Shown here in pieces: positions 12,660 to 22,879 of a stretch of DNA of 64,000 nucleotides; the stretch's first letter is position 1; each line of letters starts with the position of its first letter. The notes below the pieces were generated by a model. That model had not been told where the DNA came from. It saw only the letters and a program-made list of their open reading frames with translations, and searched no databases. The position numbers were made by a program, and so were the translations under genes. The DNA comes from Eucommia ulmoides (Eukaryota > Streptophyta > Magnoliopsida > Garryales > Eucommiaceae): positions 28,835,300 through 28,899,299 of the forward strand of contig CM028332.1 in the NCBI GenBank assembly GCA_016647705.1, in the 5' to 3' direction.

Positions 12660-12935
12660 CTCTTGGTTTAGGATAGTTTAAAAACTTTTTTCGAACTTAA
12701 AGTCCTGAAAATCTTTTAAACGGTTTTTGCTTGATTATCTGATTACATGCTTAATTTGTGCTACCCATTTTATTATTTAATCAGATTTTATTTTCCTCAC
12801 ATTATATCTATCATGTAGTAATTATTCAGGGCATTAATTGAGTATATCTGTATTGAGCTGGTAGAGGTTCCTTGTGAGAAAAAACTTACAACTTTTTGTA
12901 TTTGTGAGTTTGAGTAGATTAGACATGTTTGAATT
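11610..12935 (+). repeat. 3' LTR of the SIRE-like Copia, second part, truncated
   Basis: Continues the 3' LTR and matches 274 to about 1600 of the 5' LTR, including the TA microsatellite at 12611-12655. Similarity stops near 12935, where a minus-sense Copia pol fragment begins. The last 600 bp or so of the LTR are therefore missing, a deletion or recombination junction. Confidence 0.8.
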
Positions 12936-13500
12936 GGAAGGTGCAAACTGCTGAGATCAAATAGACGTTCAACTTTACGACCAGTCCCAAGGGTTTTCCT
13001 ATCCAAAAATCTTGCACACGACAACCACAATTAGAAAATATCACTTCAAGTCTCAATTCACGGAGTTTCTCAACAACTAAGAGATTTAAAGTGAGTTTTG
13101 GAATTAAATACGTGTTAGGAATAGAAAGATGTGAAATGCAAATTTGACTGGTATGAGTAACACGCATATGAGAACCATTAGCAGTATGAATAACATGAGC
13201 TTTTATTGCTGATAGTTTGAATGAGAAGATGTTGAGATCATAAGTCATATTATTACAATAGGAAAAATCAAATAATCAAGAAAAATTACATATAGTCAGT
13301 GAAAGGACAGGGGAATACGAGTCAGGAAAAGAAAGGTGTGAAGTAAAAATCTGACTGGTATGCATAATATGCATATGAGAACCATCAACAACACGAATGG
13401 GAGGATCATTCATAGAGGATAGTTTGGATGAGAAGATGTTGGGAACAAAAGTCACATGATTACAACATGCAGAATCAAAGAACCAAGAAAAATTACTTGT
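12936..13500 (-). pseudogene. Copia protease and pre-integrase remnant with a duplicated segment
   Basis: The minus strand reads WFFDSACCNHVTFVPNIFSS near 13490-13430, a decayed form of the Copia protease site (normally WxLDSGAxxHM, here DSA). Next come ANGSHMRVTHTSQICISHLS (13200-13140) and IPNTYLIPKLTLNLL and FSNCGCRVQDFWIGKPLG (to about 12960), the region before integrase. The protease-side segment is present twice: 13500-13300 and 13265-13110 both carry the CNHVT or CNNMT, DGSHM and HTSQI motifs. Stops and frame changes break both copies. Confidence 0.7.
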
Positions 13501-13659
13501 AGTAAGTGAAAGGGTAAGGAAAAGGTTTGTACCAGAATCGGAGAAAAAATGGTAGAAGATTCAATAAATATGGAAACAACAATGGATGCGAGATCATAAC
13601 TCGTTTTTGCAATAAGAACATCAAGGGAAAAACAACCCTTAGACATCGTCGTTGAATCG

Positions 13660-13970
13660 GATCAACAATATACAACAAAGTATATTGTATAATATCAATT
13701 TGGATAAATTGGGGCAACAGATAGATTTAGAATATTGAAATTATCAAGGAATCATCTATAATCATGACAAACCAATTGATGAACCCTAGAACTGGTCAAA
13801 ACACAGTGATGAACCAAATCAACAATATAAAAAGAACTATACTATATTATCCGAATTTGAGTAAATCGAGACAAAATGAACTCAAAATTCTAAAATTAGC
13901 CAAGAATTGGTTAAATAAGTAGTGAACTGGTCAAAAGAAGATAAGTGATCATTATTGAACTGGTCCAACC
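13660..13970. repeat. Two to three imperfect direct repeats
   Basis: The phrase around AATCAACAATATA, a C-to-A-rich stretch and GAACTGGTCAAAA recurs at about 13665, 13810 and 13925 with a spacing near 140 bp. No gene is visible. Confidence 0.4.
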
Positions 13971-14440
13971 TTTTACCAGACTGACGTGGCAAATCGGTAA
14001 CGTGGAAGCAAAGAATTTTGACATGGCTGATGACATGTCATCATATGTTTGGATTCTTGATGACGTGGTAGGTGACGTGGTAGATGACGTGGTATATGGT
14101 GATAACATGTTTGCTGATGCGACAACTAAGATGGCACTCTATTGGAGACGAAGCAACTAATATAGCTATTGACTTGCATACATGTCAGTAAATGGTGACG
14201 TGGTGATCATGTGGCACAAAAAATGGACACAAGAAACTAACATGGAAATTGACATATCCAATGACGTGATTGTTGTCGTGACAATGGCGTGTTACTGACG
14301 TGGCACACAGACTGGGCACAAAAGCTGATGTGGCAATAGGCTTGTCTAATAACGTGGCAGATGGTAAAGTGATGCTGTGTCAGGAAGGGATGATGTAGAT
14401 GTTGACATGTCGATGACTTGACAACCAGTTGTTGCTAACG
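13970..14440. repeat. Cluster of GACGTGGCA-like short repeats
   Basis: At least ten variants of GACGTGGYA or AACGTGGMA occur at irregular spacing, for example near 13982, 14061, 14073, 14085, 14205, 14298 and 14354. ACGTGG is the core of plant G-box and ABRE sites. Here the array may simply be a decayed minisatellite of the Copia leader. Confidence 0.5.
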
Positions 14441-14829
14441 TGGCTAGGATTGAGTTCCCAGTGGCTACGCGTGTGGGCGGCAACGCATGTTGGAGAGGCG
14501 ATAGATCTGGCGACATATGTAGGCGCATGCAACGTCTAATGGCAACGAGTTTGGTGGCCTTATGCTCGTCTCGTCAAGACAAATATGGTAGTGTACTGTT
14601 TGTTGAATTTGGGTTGATAATAAAGCCTGTAGTAGTCAACCAATCTGACGGCGGTGAAAGGACTGTTGGTAACATTTGGTGGCCCGTTTGATGTCCAATG
14701 GCAGTGGTTTTGATGTCGTTGAACTCGTTTTTACGAAAAGAGTCTGATGGTAGTGATGAATATGATATTGGTTTGTTGAATAGTAAAATTGAAGATTGTG
14801 GGCAGTAGAGAAGCATAGCGGAATGCTTG

Positions 14830-15115
14830 AAAATAATATTTGGGTTTCGAAAATGTAGTAGGAATAGAGTCAGGACGAATTAACTATTTATACCACGTTA
14901 TAATAATTAAGCGACAAAATATTGGGAGAACATGTAGAGATTGTATTGATATATGGGAAAAATACAATATACAGATATGTACAAAAGTCTTCATATAGAG
15001 ATTCACTAGGGTTTCCCTAGTAGCGCTAGGGTTTGGTTAACCTAGTAGGCCAATACCCATATACATAATATTAATAACTTGAATTACCTTGGTCACCATC
15101 TCAAATGTAGAGAGT
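14830..15115 (-). repeat. Probable Copia LTR with TATA box
   Basis: The minus strand starts with a phrase typical of plant Copia LTRs (TATGTATATGGGTATTGG, then two AGGG/CCCT inverted phrases around 15000-15040). It carries TATAAATA at plus 14885-14892. No second copy lies in the window and I could not find its primer site, so the ends are approximate. Confidence 0.45.
14885..14892 (-). promoter_or_regulatory. TATA box of the Copia LTR
   Basis: TATAAATA on the minus strand inside the probable LTR, followed by an AT- and C-rich stretch suitable for transcription start. Sequence match only. Confidence 0.4.
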
Positions 15116-15120
15116 GTCAC

Positions 15121-15979
15121 TAATATTTTTTCTTAGTTTTAATCTCATCTATTAAAATACTAATGTTCCAATTAGGGTTATATTGTCAGCCGTTGCTCCA
15201 TCGCTGCCGATCTCCATATTTCAGATATCGAATTCCAACCATCACCGGCCACCAATTGCCAATTTTTTTTATTTACAATTAATTAAATTTTTGTAACATT
15301 TTTCTGGTATTACTTCTTAGTCGTATTTAATTAATTTTTCGATCAATTGTTCTCCAAAAATTACATAAATAAAACTAAAAAACAACTAATACTTTAGGGA
15401 TTATATAATATCCCCCTTTACTTTGATTTTCACAATTACAATTTTGTTCGTTTTTAAAATTCAATGCCAAAGAAAACCAAGCAGCAAAAGATGATTTCGG
15501 TACATCACATTTGTATTTTGAAAAGAGACATGCACCACGAGGTCTCTTTTTGTGTTTTCATAAACCAATTAAATCTAATTTTTTTATTTTATTTTTGGAA
15601 CCAATAACTTCTTTGTGTGTTTTTCTAACCAAAATACCTCTCATCTAATTTTCACGCCTAATTCCATATCCATTTTCACAGCCGCAACATCCTCTCCGTC
15701 ACTGTTCGTCGTCGCCGTTCAACTTCATCATCGTTGTTGCCGTCGCTGTTTGCATTCACCGTTGCCCATGCTGTCGCCTTCGCCCTTCGCCTCGCCGTTT
15801 GTCCTTCGCCGTTCGTCGTTGACAGACCGCCACCACCGCAAGTTGAAGGTTCACGATTACATAGAGGCTAGGATATCAATTAAATAGCATTAATTATATT
15901 TTCACCCCTTATTTAATTTTAGTTTCAAATTTTACTTTTCCTCCCTGAACCTTCACAACTGTTTAAATAGCTACAATTT
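15121..15979. other. No gene recognised
   Basis: AT-rich sequence with a GC-richer patch of CGTCGTCGCC-like triplets at 15680-15840. The 90-codon frame there (15615-15887) is a translation of those triplets and shows no domain. Two lines of T-rich sequence and a pyrimidine-rich stretch are the only other structure. Confidence 0.5.
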
Positions 15980-16844
15980 ATTAGACAATGTTACATTCAA
16001 CACACATGTTTTAGAGTATTTTGAAACAACTGGGTTCAATCAAAAAAATTAGACAATGTTACGTTTAACACGCATATTACTTTTTCGTAGTTCCTAATGT
16101 TGTAAATTATTATTTTTATACTGTATTTATCAGTAAAAATGTCCTTTTTTTTACGATGTGCTAATCATGTTTTTTGGACGTATGAATTGTATTATACGTG
16201 GATGTTACATGTAACATTCAAGGCAATATTGAATTACCATCCAAGGGGATTAGTCAATTGTACTTTTTTTTTTTTTATCCAATATTACGAACGATCAAAC
16301 CACAACCGATACATTGAATGTAACACTTTATAATATTCCCAAGATTCAAATTTCAAAGTGCATGTTGAATGTAACACTGTCTAATCTTATCAAGATACAG
16401 AAATAACATGAATAGTGAATGTAACATTGTCTAATATTCTAAAAAAATCAATTTTTAGAATTCAACAATTGACCCCCCCCACCTCAATTGTTTTCAGTGT
16501 GTGTGTTGAATGTAACACTTCCTAATATTGTCAAAATTCAAAACTCAAAGTACGTGTTGAATGTAACATTGTCTAATCATGTTGAATGTAGCACTATCTA
16601 ATATTCTCAAAAATCAATTTTTAGAATTCAACAATTGAACCTCATTGTTTTCAGTGTGTGTTGAATATAACACTTTCTAATATTACCAAAATTCAAATTT
16701 CAAAGTGCATGTTAAATGTAATACTGTTTAATCTTGACAAAATTAAAAAACAACATGCGTGTTCAATGCAACATTATCTAGTATTCTCAAAAATCAGTTT
16801 TTAGAAATCAACAATTAAACCCATTTGTTTCAGAATATTATCAA
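15980..16844. repeat. Degenerate minisatellite built on TGTTGAATGTAACA
   Basis: The motif TGTTGAATGTAACAC(T)GTCTAAT, direct or in inverted form, recurs more than ten times. A larger unit of about 160-180 bp, marked by TTTTTAGAATTCAACAATTGA, starts near 16456, 16618 and 16798. The array is cut by the insertion of Tekay-1 at 16845 and one more motif copy follows at 36708-36723, after that element. Confidence 0.7.
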
Positions 16845-16915
16845 TGTCACACCCCACCATGGACCCCCAACGCCCGAGGCTGGACATGACGTCAACTTGA
16901 TATTACACAACCAAC

Positions 16916-16958
<43 letters not shown>

Positions 16959-18344
16959 CCGCTATAGATTTTGTTTTTTAAAAATATATATTTTACCTAT
17001 CTCAAAACTCAGACATACACGTGTCCCTAAATATCCACAACAAAACTACAAAAAGAAATTTAACCTTTCACAGTTCACACCAGTCCTGCAAATCCTCCAA
17101 AAACGACACCACCCTCTGACTCTACCTAATGCCAGTAGTGGACCCATCTCTAGCTGCAGTACCTGAGACCAAATATTTTATCGGTGTATTGTCTTCATAA
17201 TATAAGAACAATTTATATGGATCAAGCATAATTATCAAATACCACTTTTCAAAATATAATAGATAATCGCACACTGAGCCGAAATAAAATTTCACAACTA
17301 TTATTACAATAAAATAAAAGCATTTAAATTAACCAATCAAATTATTTCAATATATAATAAAATACCGCACATCTATTTCCTTACTGGTCATAGGATTGTT
17401 TCACCTCACGATCAGGAGTTACAACTGTACCGTAACCTATACGATTGTGCAATCTAAGGTTGCTATCAGTGTTAGGACCATTTAATATATCCAATGGTAG
17501 AAGCCAACACGTGGTATAAACCACCATATCACAATGATTGTCATCATCGTCAACAACAACAACATATATCAACCATCTGCAAGACTTGTCTTCCTTTCAT
17601 GTTATAATACAACGTCCTACAGGACATGCCCTCTTGTTAGGACCAACAACATCCCGCAGGACATGTCCTCCTGTCGAGATCACACTATAGCATAGTCGGA
17701 TAATAAAAACCACTTTCCACATTTAAAAATTTACTTGATCCGCATAATGTTATAAAATGATCCATTTTAATAAACTTTTTTTTTTTTTTTTTTTTTTTTT
17801 TACATTTTAGTACGAAAATATAATTTGGCAATTTACATAGAAGATAATACACTCACCTAGATTTTTGCGTTACTAAAAATACTATCGTCAAAATGCTACG
17901 TGGTTGGCGTCGTCTGTGAACCTAATAACTAAAAGGCCTCATAATTTATTTAAAATAAATCTAATATGCAATGCGTGACCCTAATATGCACTATTTCTCA
18001 TTCCCAAATTTTTTGATTATACGAAATTATTTGACGCCTAATTTCTTAAGTTAATATTAACTCTACAAAAATTATTATAACAACGAGTACAAATTTCTTC
18101 CTATTAATAATTTAGACTACAAAAAAATATTAATCGACTGTAAAAAATATTATTCGTCAACGAAATATTAAAAATTATCGTTTTTTATAAAATTTACAAT
18201 TTTTATCTTAAATTGTATTTTTTGCAAATTAGATATATAGGTATATATAAATATACCCACTATATTTTTTGAACCCACGTATATATAGCTTTAACATAAA
18301 TATACATGTATACATGTCCGTATAAATAGTTCTATAAATTAAAT

Positions 18345-18403
<59 letters not shown>

Positions 18404-18407
<4 letters not shown>

Positions 18408-19126
18408 GTTACCTGTTTCTGTTCCAACGAGAGCGGACTGTTTTCTCTCTCTCTTATTTTTTATTTTTATTTTTTTTAACGTGCATATACATATATACAT
18501 TTTTATATTTATTATAATACTTAAAGTGGAAGACAAGCCTTTAGAATTAAGTATGATTAATATCTCTAATCGCCTTATTCTTATTAAATCAATGGTCAAG
18601 ATCTTCTTTTTCCATTACCAATAACATTAAATGAATAAAAAATTATTTTTAATTCCAATTAATAACATTGAAAATGAATAGAAAATTTCTTCCAATTCCA
18701 ATTCTATATTTGCATAATAAATAAATTATTTTTTTAATTGATAATTATATTTATTTATTTTTGTTTTGTTCTTTATTATCAATTCAAAATTTCATTCTTT
18801 TTTTTAAAAATTATATTCATAATATTGGATTTTTTTCAAAAAACAAAATCAATTAATTTAACATTGAAAATTAATAGAAAATTGCTTCTAATTCCAATTC
18901 TATATTTGCATAATAAATATTTTATTTTTTTAATTAATAAATTTTTTTTGTTCTTTATTATCAATTCAAAATCTCATTATTTAAAAAAAAAAATTATATT
19001 CATAATATTGGATTTTTTTTAAAAAAATTAAATTAATTTTCATTCAAATTGTTTAATTAATAATTCTATTTATTCAATTATTTTTGTTTCGCTATTATTA
19101 TCAATTCGAACTTTCATTCATTTTTC

Positions 19127-19169
<43 letters not shown>

Positions 19170-20009
19170 GTATTTTTAAAAAATAATTAAATTAATTTTT
19201 ATTTCAAAAATGAAGAATCATGTGGCCTAAAAATGATGATCCTTCAAAGACATTCTTTTTTCCAATAATCTATTTTAGCATTAATCCTATCCTAAATGAA
19301 TGCATTTTTTCCCCACAAATGAAAAAGAAAAAATGGGTTCTTGATGAGCATTTCATAAATTAAAAATGATTTCATTTTTCTTTTTCAATCCAAATTTTAC
19401 GATTCACTATTTATCTAATTCACTTTGTGCGGTAATTTTTTAATAAAAATTAATAATTCTCTCAAAAGTTAAAACTAAGTGTACGCACAAAATTAGTTAT
19501 TGTAATTTTTATATGAAAATTGTAATTATTTTAAAATAGTATAATAATTTTGAATTAATAAAAAAATTATTGCACTAACATGGAATACATTGACTAAAAT
19601 TTTTAAGTTCATATACTATTAAAAAAAATAAAATTTATGTCCATATAGTCTACTAGCTCATAGTAATTTTACCAAACTTGAAAAACACGTATTTTTGTTA
19701 TTTTTTGGCTCTGAGGTGAGGAACCAATTTTGTTATTCCATAACTTTGTGATTTTATTTTATTTATTTATATTTTATGACTTCTAACTCCTGTTATGTTT
19801 TTCCGAAATGTGTCTTGCTACAAAATATATAAGCATTTTGGTCAATTTTATTAAGAGTATCATATGCAAATATCATGAGGAAGAAAATACAATTTCTATT
19901 AATTTAGCATCTAAATAGTAAACAACAACTTCGTATTATTATAAACAAACCTAATATGTATTATTATTATTTTTTGTCTAAACCCGCACATTGTGCGGGC
20001 TAAAACTAA
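18404..20009 (+). mobile_element. Probable Helitron-related insertion in the Tekay-1 3' LTR
   Basis: The other Tekay-1 LTR lacks this segment. Its right end has CCCGCAC, a three-base loop, GTGCGGG (19983-19999), then CTAA (20006-20009) followed by T. That is the layout of a Helitron 3' end: hairpin, short spacer, CTRR, insertion before T. I could not find a convincing TC start on the left, where the boundary falls in a TA repeat. It may be a truncated copy. Confidence 0.5.
18640..19125. repeat. Tandem AT-rich repeat of about 195 bp
   Basis: The block AACATTGAAAATNAATAGAAAATT...TTCCAATTCTATATTTGCATAATAAAT...TTCTTTATTATCAATTCAAA occurs at 18660 and 18856. A shorter third copy begins near 19040. 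It lies inside the extra segment of the Tekay-1 LTR. Confidence 0.65.
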
Positions 20010-20450
20010 TATACATAAAAGTTGAGGCTTAAGCCACCGCCATTCTCCCATTTTTCTTTTTTTCTTTTTTTTTGGGGGAGGGGGGGTTCCACGTGTCATT
20101 TCATGACAATTTCAAATTATATATAAAATGTTATTGTTGTCTTCCTTGATGAGGAAGACAACAATTTGAACCACAATTTAATTTATTTTTATTATTTTTT
20201 ATTTTTTGTCTAAACCCGCACATTGTGCGGGCTAAAACTAATATACATAAAAGTTGAGGCTTAAGCCACCACCATTCTCCCCTTTTTCTTTCTTTCTTTC
20301 CTTTTTTTTGGGGGGGGGAGGGGGGGGGGGGGGGTTTCCACATGTCATTTCATGACACTTTCAAATTATATATAAAATGTTACTGTTGCCTTCCTTAATG
20401 AGGAAGGCAACAATTTGAACCACAATTTAATTTATTTTTATTATTTTTTA
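19975..20450. repeat. Tandem duplication of 232 bp carrying two Helitron-like ends and two palindromes
   Basis: 19975-20200 and 20207-20435 are near copies. Each holds the CCCGCAC/GTGCGGG hairpin with CTAA (20006-20009 and 20238-20241), a run of G, TTTCATGACA, and the long palindrome (20133-20165 and 20384-20412). The other LTR has only one copy of the part after CTAA (36232-36430), so the duplication happened in this LTR. Confidence 0.75.
20133..20165. promoter_or_regulatory. Conserved 14 bp LTR palindrome, copy in the Tekay-1 3' LTR
   Basis: ATTGTTGTCTTCCT, loop TGATG, then its exact reverse complement. A second copy with a 12 bp stem (GCC/GGC in place of GTC/GAC) is at 20384-20412, and the 5' LTR copy is at 36352-36384. 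Related palindromes sit at the same distance from the LTR start in LARD-A (35731-35761) and LARD-C (about 37822-37841 and 53383-53403). Its function is unknown. Confidence 0.6.
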
Positions 20451-20728
20451 TTTATGTTACTTACCCTCTTGAAATAAAGAAAATGTTAATTGTATCCCAA
20501 AATTTTTAAAATTTTATTTTAAATAACTTAATGATCCCTAAACTTTTAAAAGTCAAAATTAATATTAACATATTAACCCCTAAAATTTTTAAAATCAAAC
20601 ATTTAAATACCACAACAACTCTTAAAGTTTTTAAAGTAAAATTTAAATAGCACACTGAACCCTATTATTTTTCTAAATGTTCTTAAAATGCAACTAGAAA
20701 TATGCATGTGCAGGAACTCGACTTTACA

Positions 20729-20746
20729 ATCCTTCCTCCCTAAAAG
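20729..20746 (-). other. Polypurine tract of Tekay-1
   Basis: CTTTTAGGGAGGAAGGAT on the minus strand, touching the LTR end at 20728. The downstream phrase GAAATTTCATCCCAAAATTT (+ strand) is also found beside the Tekay-2 and LARD tracts. Confidence 0.75.
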
Positions 20747-20749
20747 AAA

Positions 20750-21205
20750 TTTCATCCCAAAATTTTAGTTACCTTGGACGAATAAATGCGGATATTTGTT
20801 TTCTATCTCCTCTTCTCTTTCCCACGTCGCTTCCTCTTCTGAGTGACTGCCTTATAGCACTTTCACCAATGGAATTGTTTTCGTTCGCAATACTTGATAT
20901 TTACGGTTTAGAATCTAGACTGGCTCCTTAACGTATGTCAAGTCTTCTTTCAATTCGATTAGTTGAGAAGTTAACACATGTGAAGGATCCGGCATATATT
21001 TCTTGAGCATCGAAACGTGAAAAATATCGTGTAATCTAGACAATTCTGGCGGTAGGGCTAGTTGATAGGCCATTGTGCCAACCCGTTCTAGAATCTCGTG
21101 TGGTCCGATATACCTTGGACTTAATTTTCCCTTCTTTCCAAACCTCATTATGCCTTTCCACGGGGATAAACGTAAAAACACATAATCACCCACTTCAAAT
21201 TTCAA
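20750..21205 (-). pseudogene. Tekay-1 integrase C-terminal part and decayed chromodomain
   Basis: The open part (20915-21205) reads FEVGDYVFLRLSPWKGIMRF, then GKLSPRYIGPHEILERVG and SRLHDIFHVSMLKKYMPD, the standard Gypsy integrase tail (GPY/F module). On the minus strand past 20915 a decayed stretch (about 20880-20770) keeps pieces that line up with the small chromodomain-like tail of Tekay elements, such as an EEATWE-like segment read as RGSDVGKREE. The chromodomain call is weak. These parts help place new copies in chromatin. Confidence 0.7.
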
Positions 21206-22260
21206 CTCTCGTCTACGCTTGTCAGTCTAACTCTTTTATCGACTCTGAGCAGTCTTCAGTATTTCTAGAAACACTTTTACCTTTTCTCTTATCAACTGAG
21301 CTATGTCAGGCATCAATAATTTTTGTTCTTCAACTTCAGTCCAACAAACTAGAGTTCTACCATACAACACTTTATATGGTGCCATCTCGATTGTCGAATG
21401 GTAGCTATTGTTATAGGCAAACTCTATTAAAGTCAAATGATCATCCCAGCTACCAGGAAATTCTAGAACGCAACCCCTCAACATATCTTTCAATGTTTGA
21501 ATTGTACGCTCTGATTGGGCGTCTGTTTGAGGGTGGAAGGTTATACTGAATTTCAACTTGGTACCCACAACAGCTTGAAGACTCGGCCAAAATTTCGATG
21601 TAAATTTTGGATTTCTATCCATCACTGTAGAAACCGGCATGCCATGCAATCTGACAATGTCGCTAATATACAATTTCACGTACTTGTCCATGGAGTACGT
21701 GGTTTTCACAACTAGAAAATGGGTAGACTTGGTAGGTCTATCAATAATTGCCCAAATGGAATTATGTCCCTTTTGAGTACGGGGCAATCTTGAAACAAAA
21801 TCCATAGTGATATGTTCCCACTTCTATTCCGGTATAGGCAAAGGCTTCAATAATCCACCTGGACGCTGGTGCTCGATCTTAACTTGCTGACAGACGAGAC
21901 ACCTGGCAACAAATTCGGCAATTTCTCGTTTCATCCCATTCTACCAATATTGTTCTCGCAAATCCCGATATATTTTGGTACTGCGTGGATGTATTGCATA
22001 TGCTGAGTTGTGTGCTTCCTCCAAGATATATTTCTTTAAATCGGTATTATTAGGCACACACAGTCTATTCTTAAACATCAAGGCTTCATCATTATCCCTA
22101 ACATGATAGTCAACTCTTTGACCATTCTTTATTTTATTTCTAATCTTCCCCAATTGGGCATCTGACTTTTGCCCTTCTATAATACAGTCAATTAACATCG
22201 ATCTCAAGGTCAAAGTCACAAGCAACGCTGCCATTTGACCATTACCAATTGGACTCACAG
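21206..22260 (-). pseudogene. Tekay-1 integrase
   Basis: The zinc-binding part is read from 22258 to 21880 (EEAHNSAYAIHPRSTKIYRDL, then a CLVCQQVK phrase in another frame). The catalytic core is an open frame at 21236-21805 starting MDFVSRLPRTQKGHNSIWAI. Catalytic residues visible are the first Asp in IIDRPTKSTHF, the second Asp in VMDRNPKFTSKFW, and the Glu in QSERTIQTLKDML. A stop separates zinc and core parts near 21820, so the protein is broken. It would have joined element DNA to the genome. Confidence 0.82.
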
Positions 22261-22261
22261 A

Positions 22262-22700
22262 GATGTCAGCTCGGTATATAGGTTAGTGTGAACAACTCGA
22301 AGGTGTGCGACTAAACCTATCGATTTTTTACTCAACGCATCTACTACAACATTGGTTTTTCCAAGGTGATAATGGGTAGTACAATCATAATCAATGATCA
22401 ACTCTATCCAACGCCTCTATCTTAGATTTAGTTCCTTCTGAGTAAACAAATATTTCGAACTCTGGTGGTCAGTGTATATCTCGCATGTCTCACCATACAG
22501 AAAATGTCTCCAGAGTTTCAAGGCAAATACAATCGCCGCTAGTTCCAAATCATGCGTCGGGTAGTTACGCTAATGATTCTTTAATTGTTGAGAGGCATAT
22601 ACAATCACGTGGACATATTGCATCAGTACACAACCTAGCCCCTCGTGTGAAGTGTCACTGTAAATCACAAAGCCACTGCCTTCTGTCGGGAGATAAAGTA
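22262..22700 (-). pseudogene. Tekay-1 RNase H
   Basis: On the minus strand the frame reads [16 protein letters not shown], then [37 protein letters not shown] and VVVDALSKKS, which is the Gypsy RNase H order. There are in-frame stops near 22575 and 22420. The catalytic D of YSD, the E of DLELAA and the D of YTDH are still readable. Confidence 0.75.
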
Positions 22701-22879
22701 TTGACACTAATATCAGTCTGTTTTTCAGCTCTTGAAAACTTTATTCACATTTTTTGGTCCACTCAAATTTAGATTCCTTGTGGGTCAATCGGGTTAATGG
22801 GGGCAGTTATAACAGAAAATCTCTACACAAACCAGCAATAATAACCCGTCAATCCCAGGAAGTTTCGAAATTCTATCAC

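Larger units (their letters stand above)
1..12935 (+). mobile_element. Degenerate SIRE/Maximus-like Ty1/Copia retrotransposon, split by a nested element
   Basis: Two long direct repeats bracket Copia-type coding remnants on the + strand. The left repeat (1-2194) matches 5921-6175 and then 11610-12935, so the right copy was cut in two by an insertion. The primer site, polypurine tract and gag-to-RNase H order all run left to right. The SIRE/Maximus assignment rests on the gag motif around GVFDKTSLGY, the long LTRs and the Met-type primer site; it is by family knowledge, not a search. The element is dead: stops and frameshifts are frequent, and the protease plus most of the integrase is missing. 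About 57 bp of the 5' LTR lie before base 1, and the 3' LTR lacks its last 600 bp or so. Confidence 0.85.
12936..15120 (-). mobile_element. Truncated second Copia element, minus sense
   Basis: On the minus strand this reads from a probable LTR (about 15115-14830) through an unrecognised leader (14830-13720) into a Copia protease and pre-integrase segment that is cut off at 12936. Reverse transcriptase and the other LTR are absent. The pol similarity at the left end is clear; the LTR and the link between the two parts are inferred. Confidence 0.55.
16845..20728 (-). repeat. 3' LTR of Tekay-1, with an extra 1.6 kb
   Basis: 16845-18345 matches 25554-26886 and then 36025-36180 of the other LTR. 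20010-20728 matches 36232-36697. The 1.6 kb between (about 18404-20009) is missing in the other LTR and ends at a Helitron-like terminus. The LTR includes TA microsatellites at 16920-16957, 18349-18403 and 19130-19166, a run of T at 17775-17801, and a block shared with the LARD internal region (17110-17860). It ends CTTTACA beside the polypurine tract. Confidence 0.82.

Noticed and set aside
15615..15887. 90-codon frame with a serine- and arginine-rich middle
   Set aside because: Made of CGTCGCC-like triplets; no domain, and no conserved start context.
21073..21549. 158-codon frame on the + strand
   Set aside because: It is the shadow of the integrase on the minus strand.
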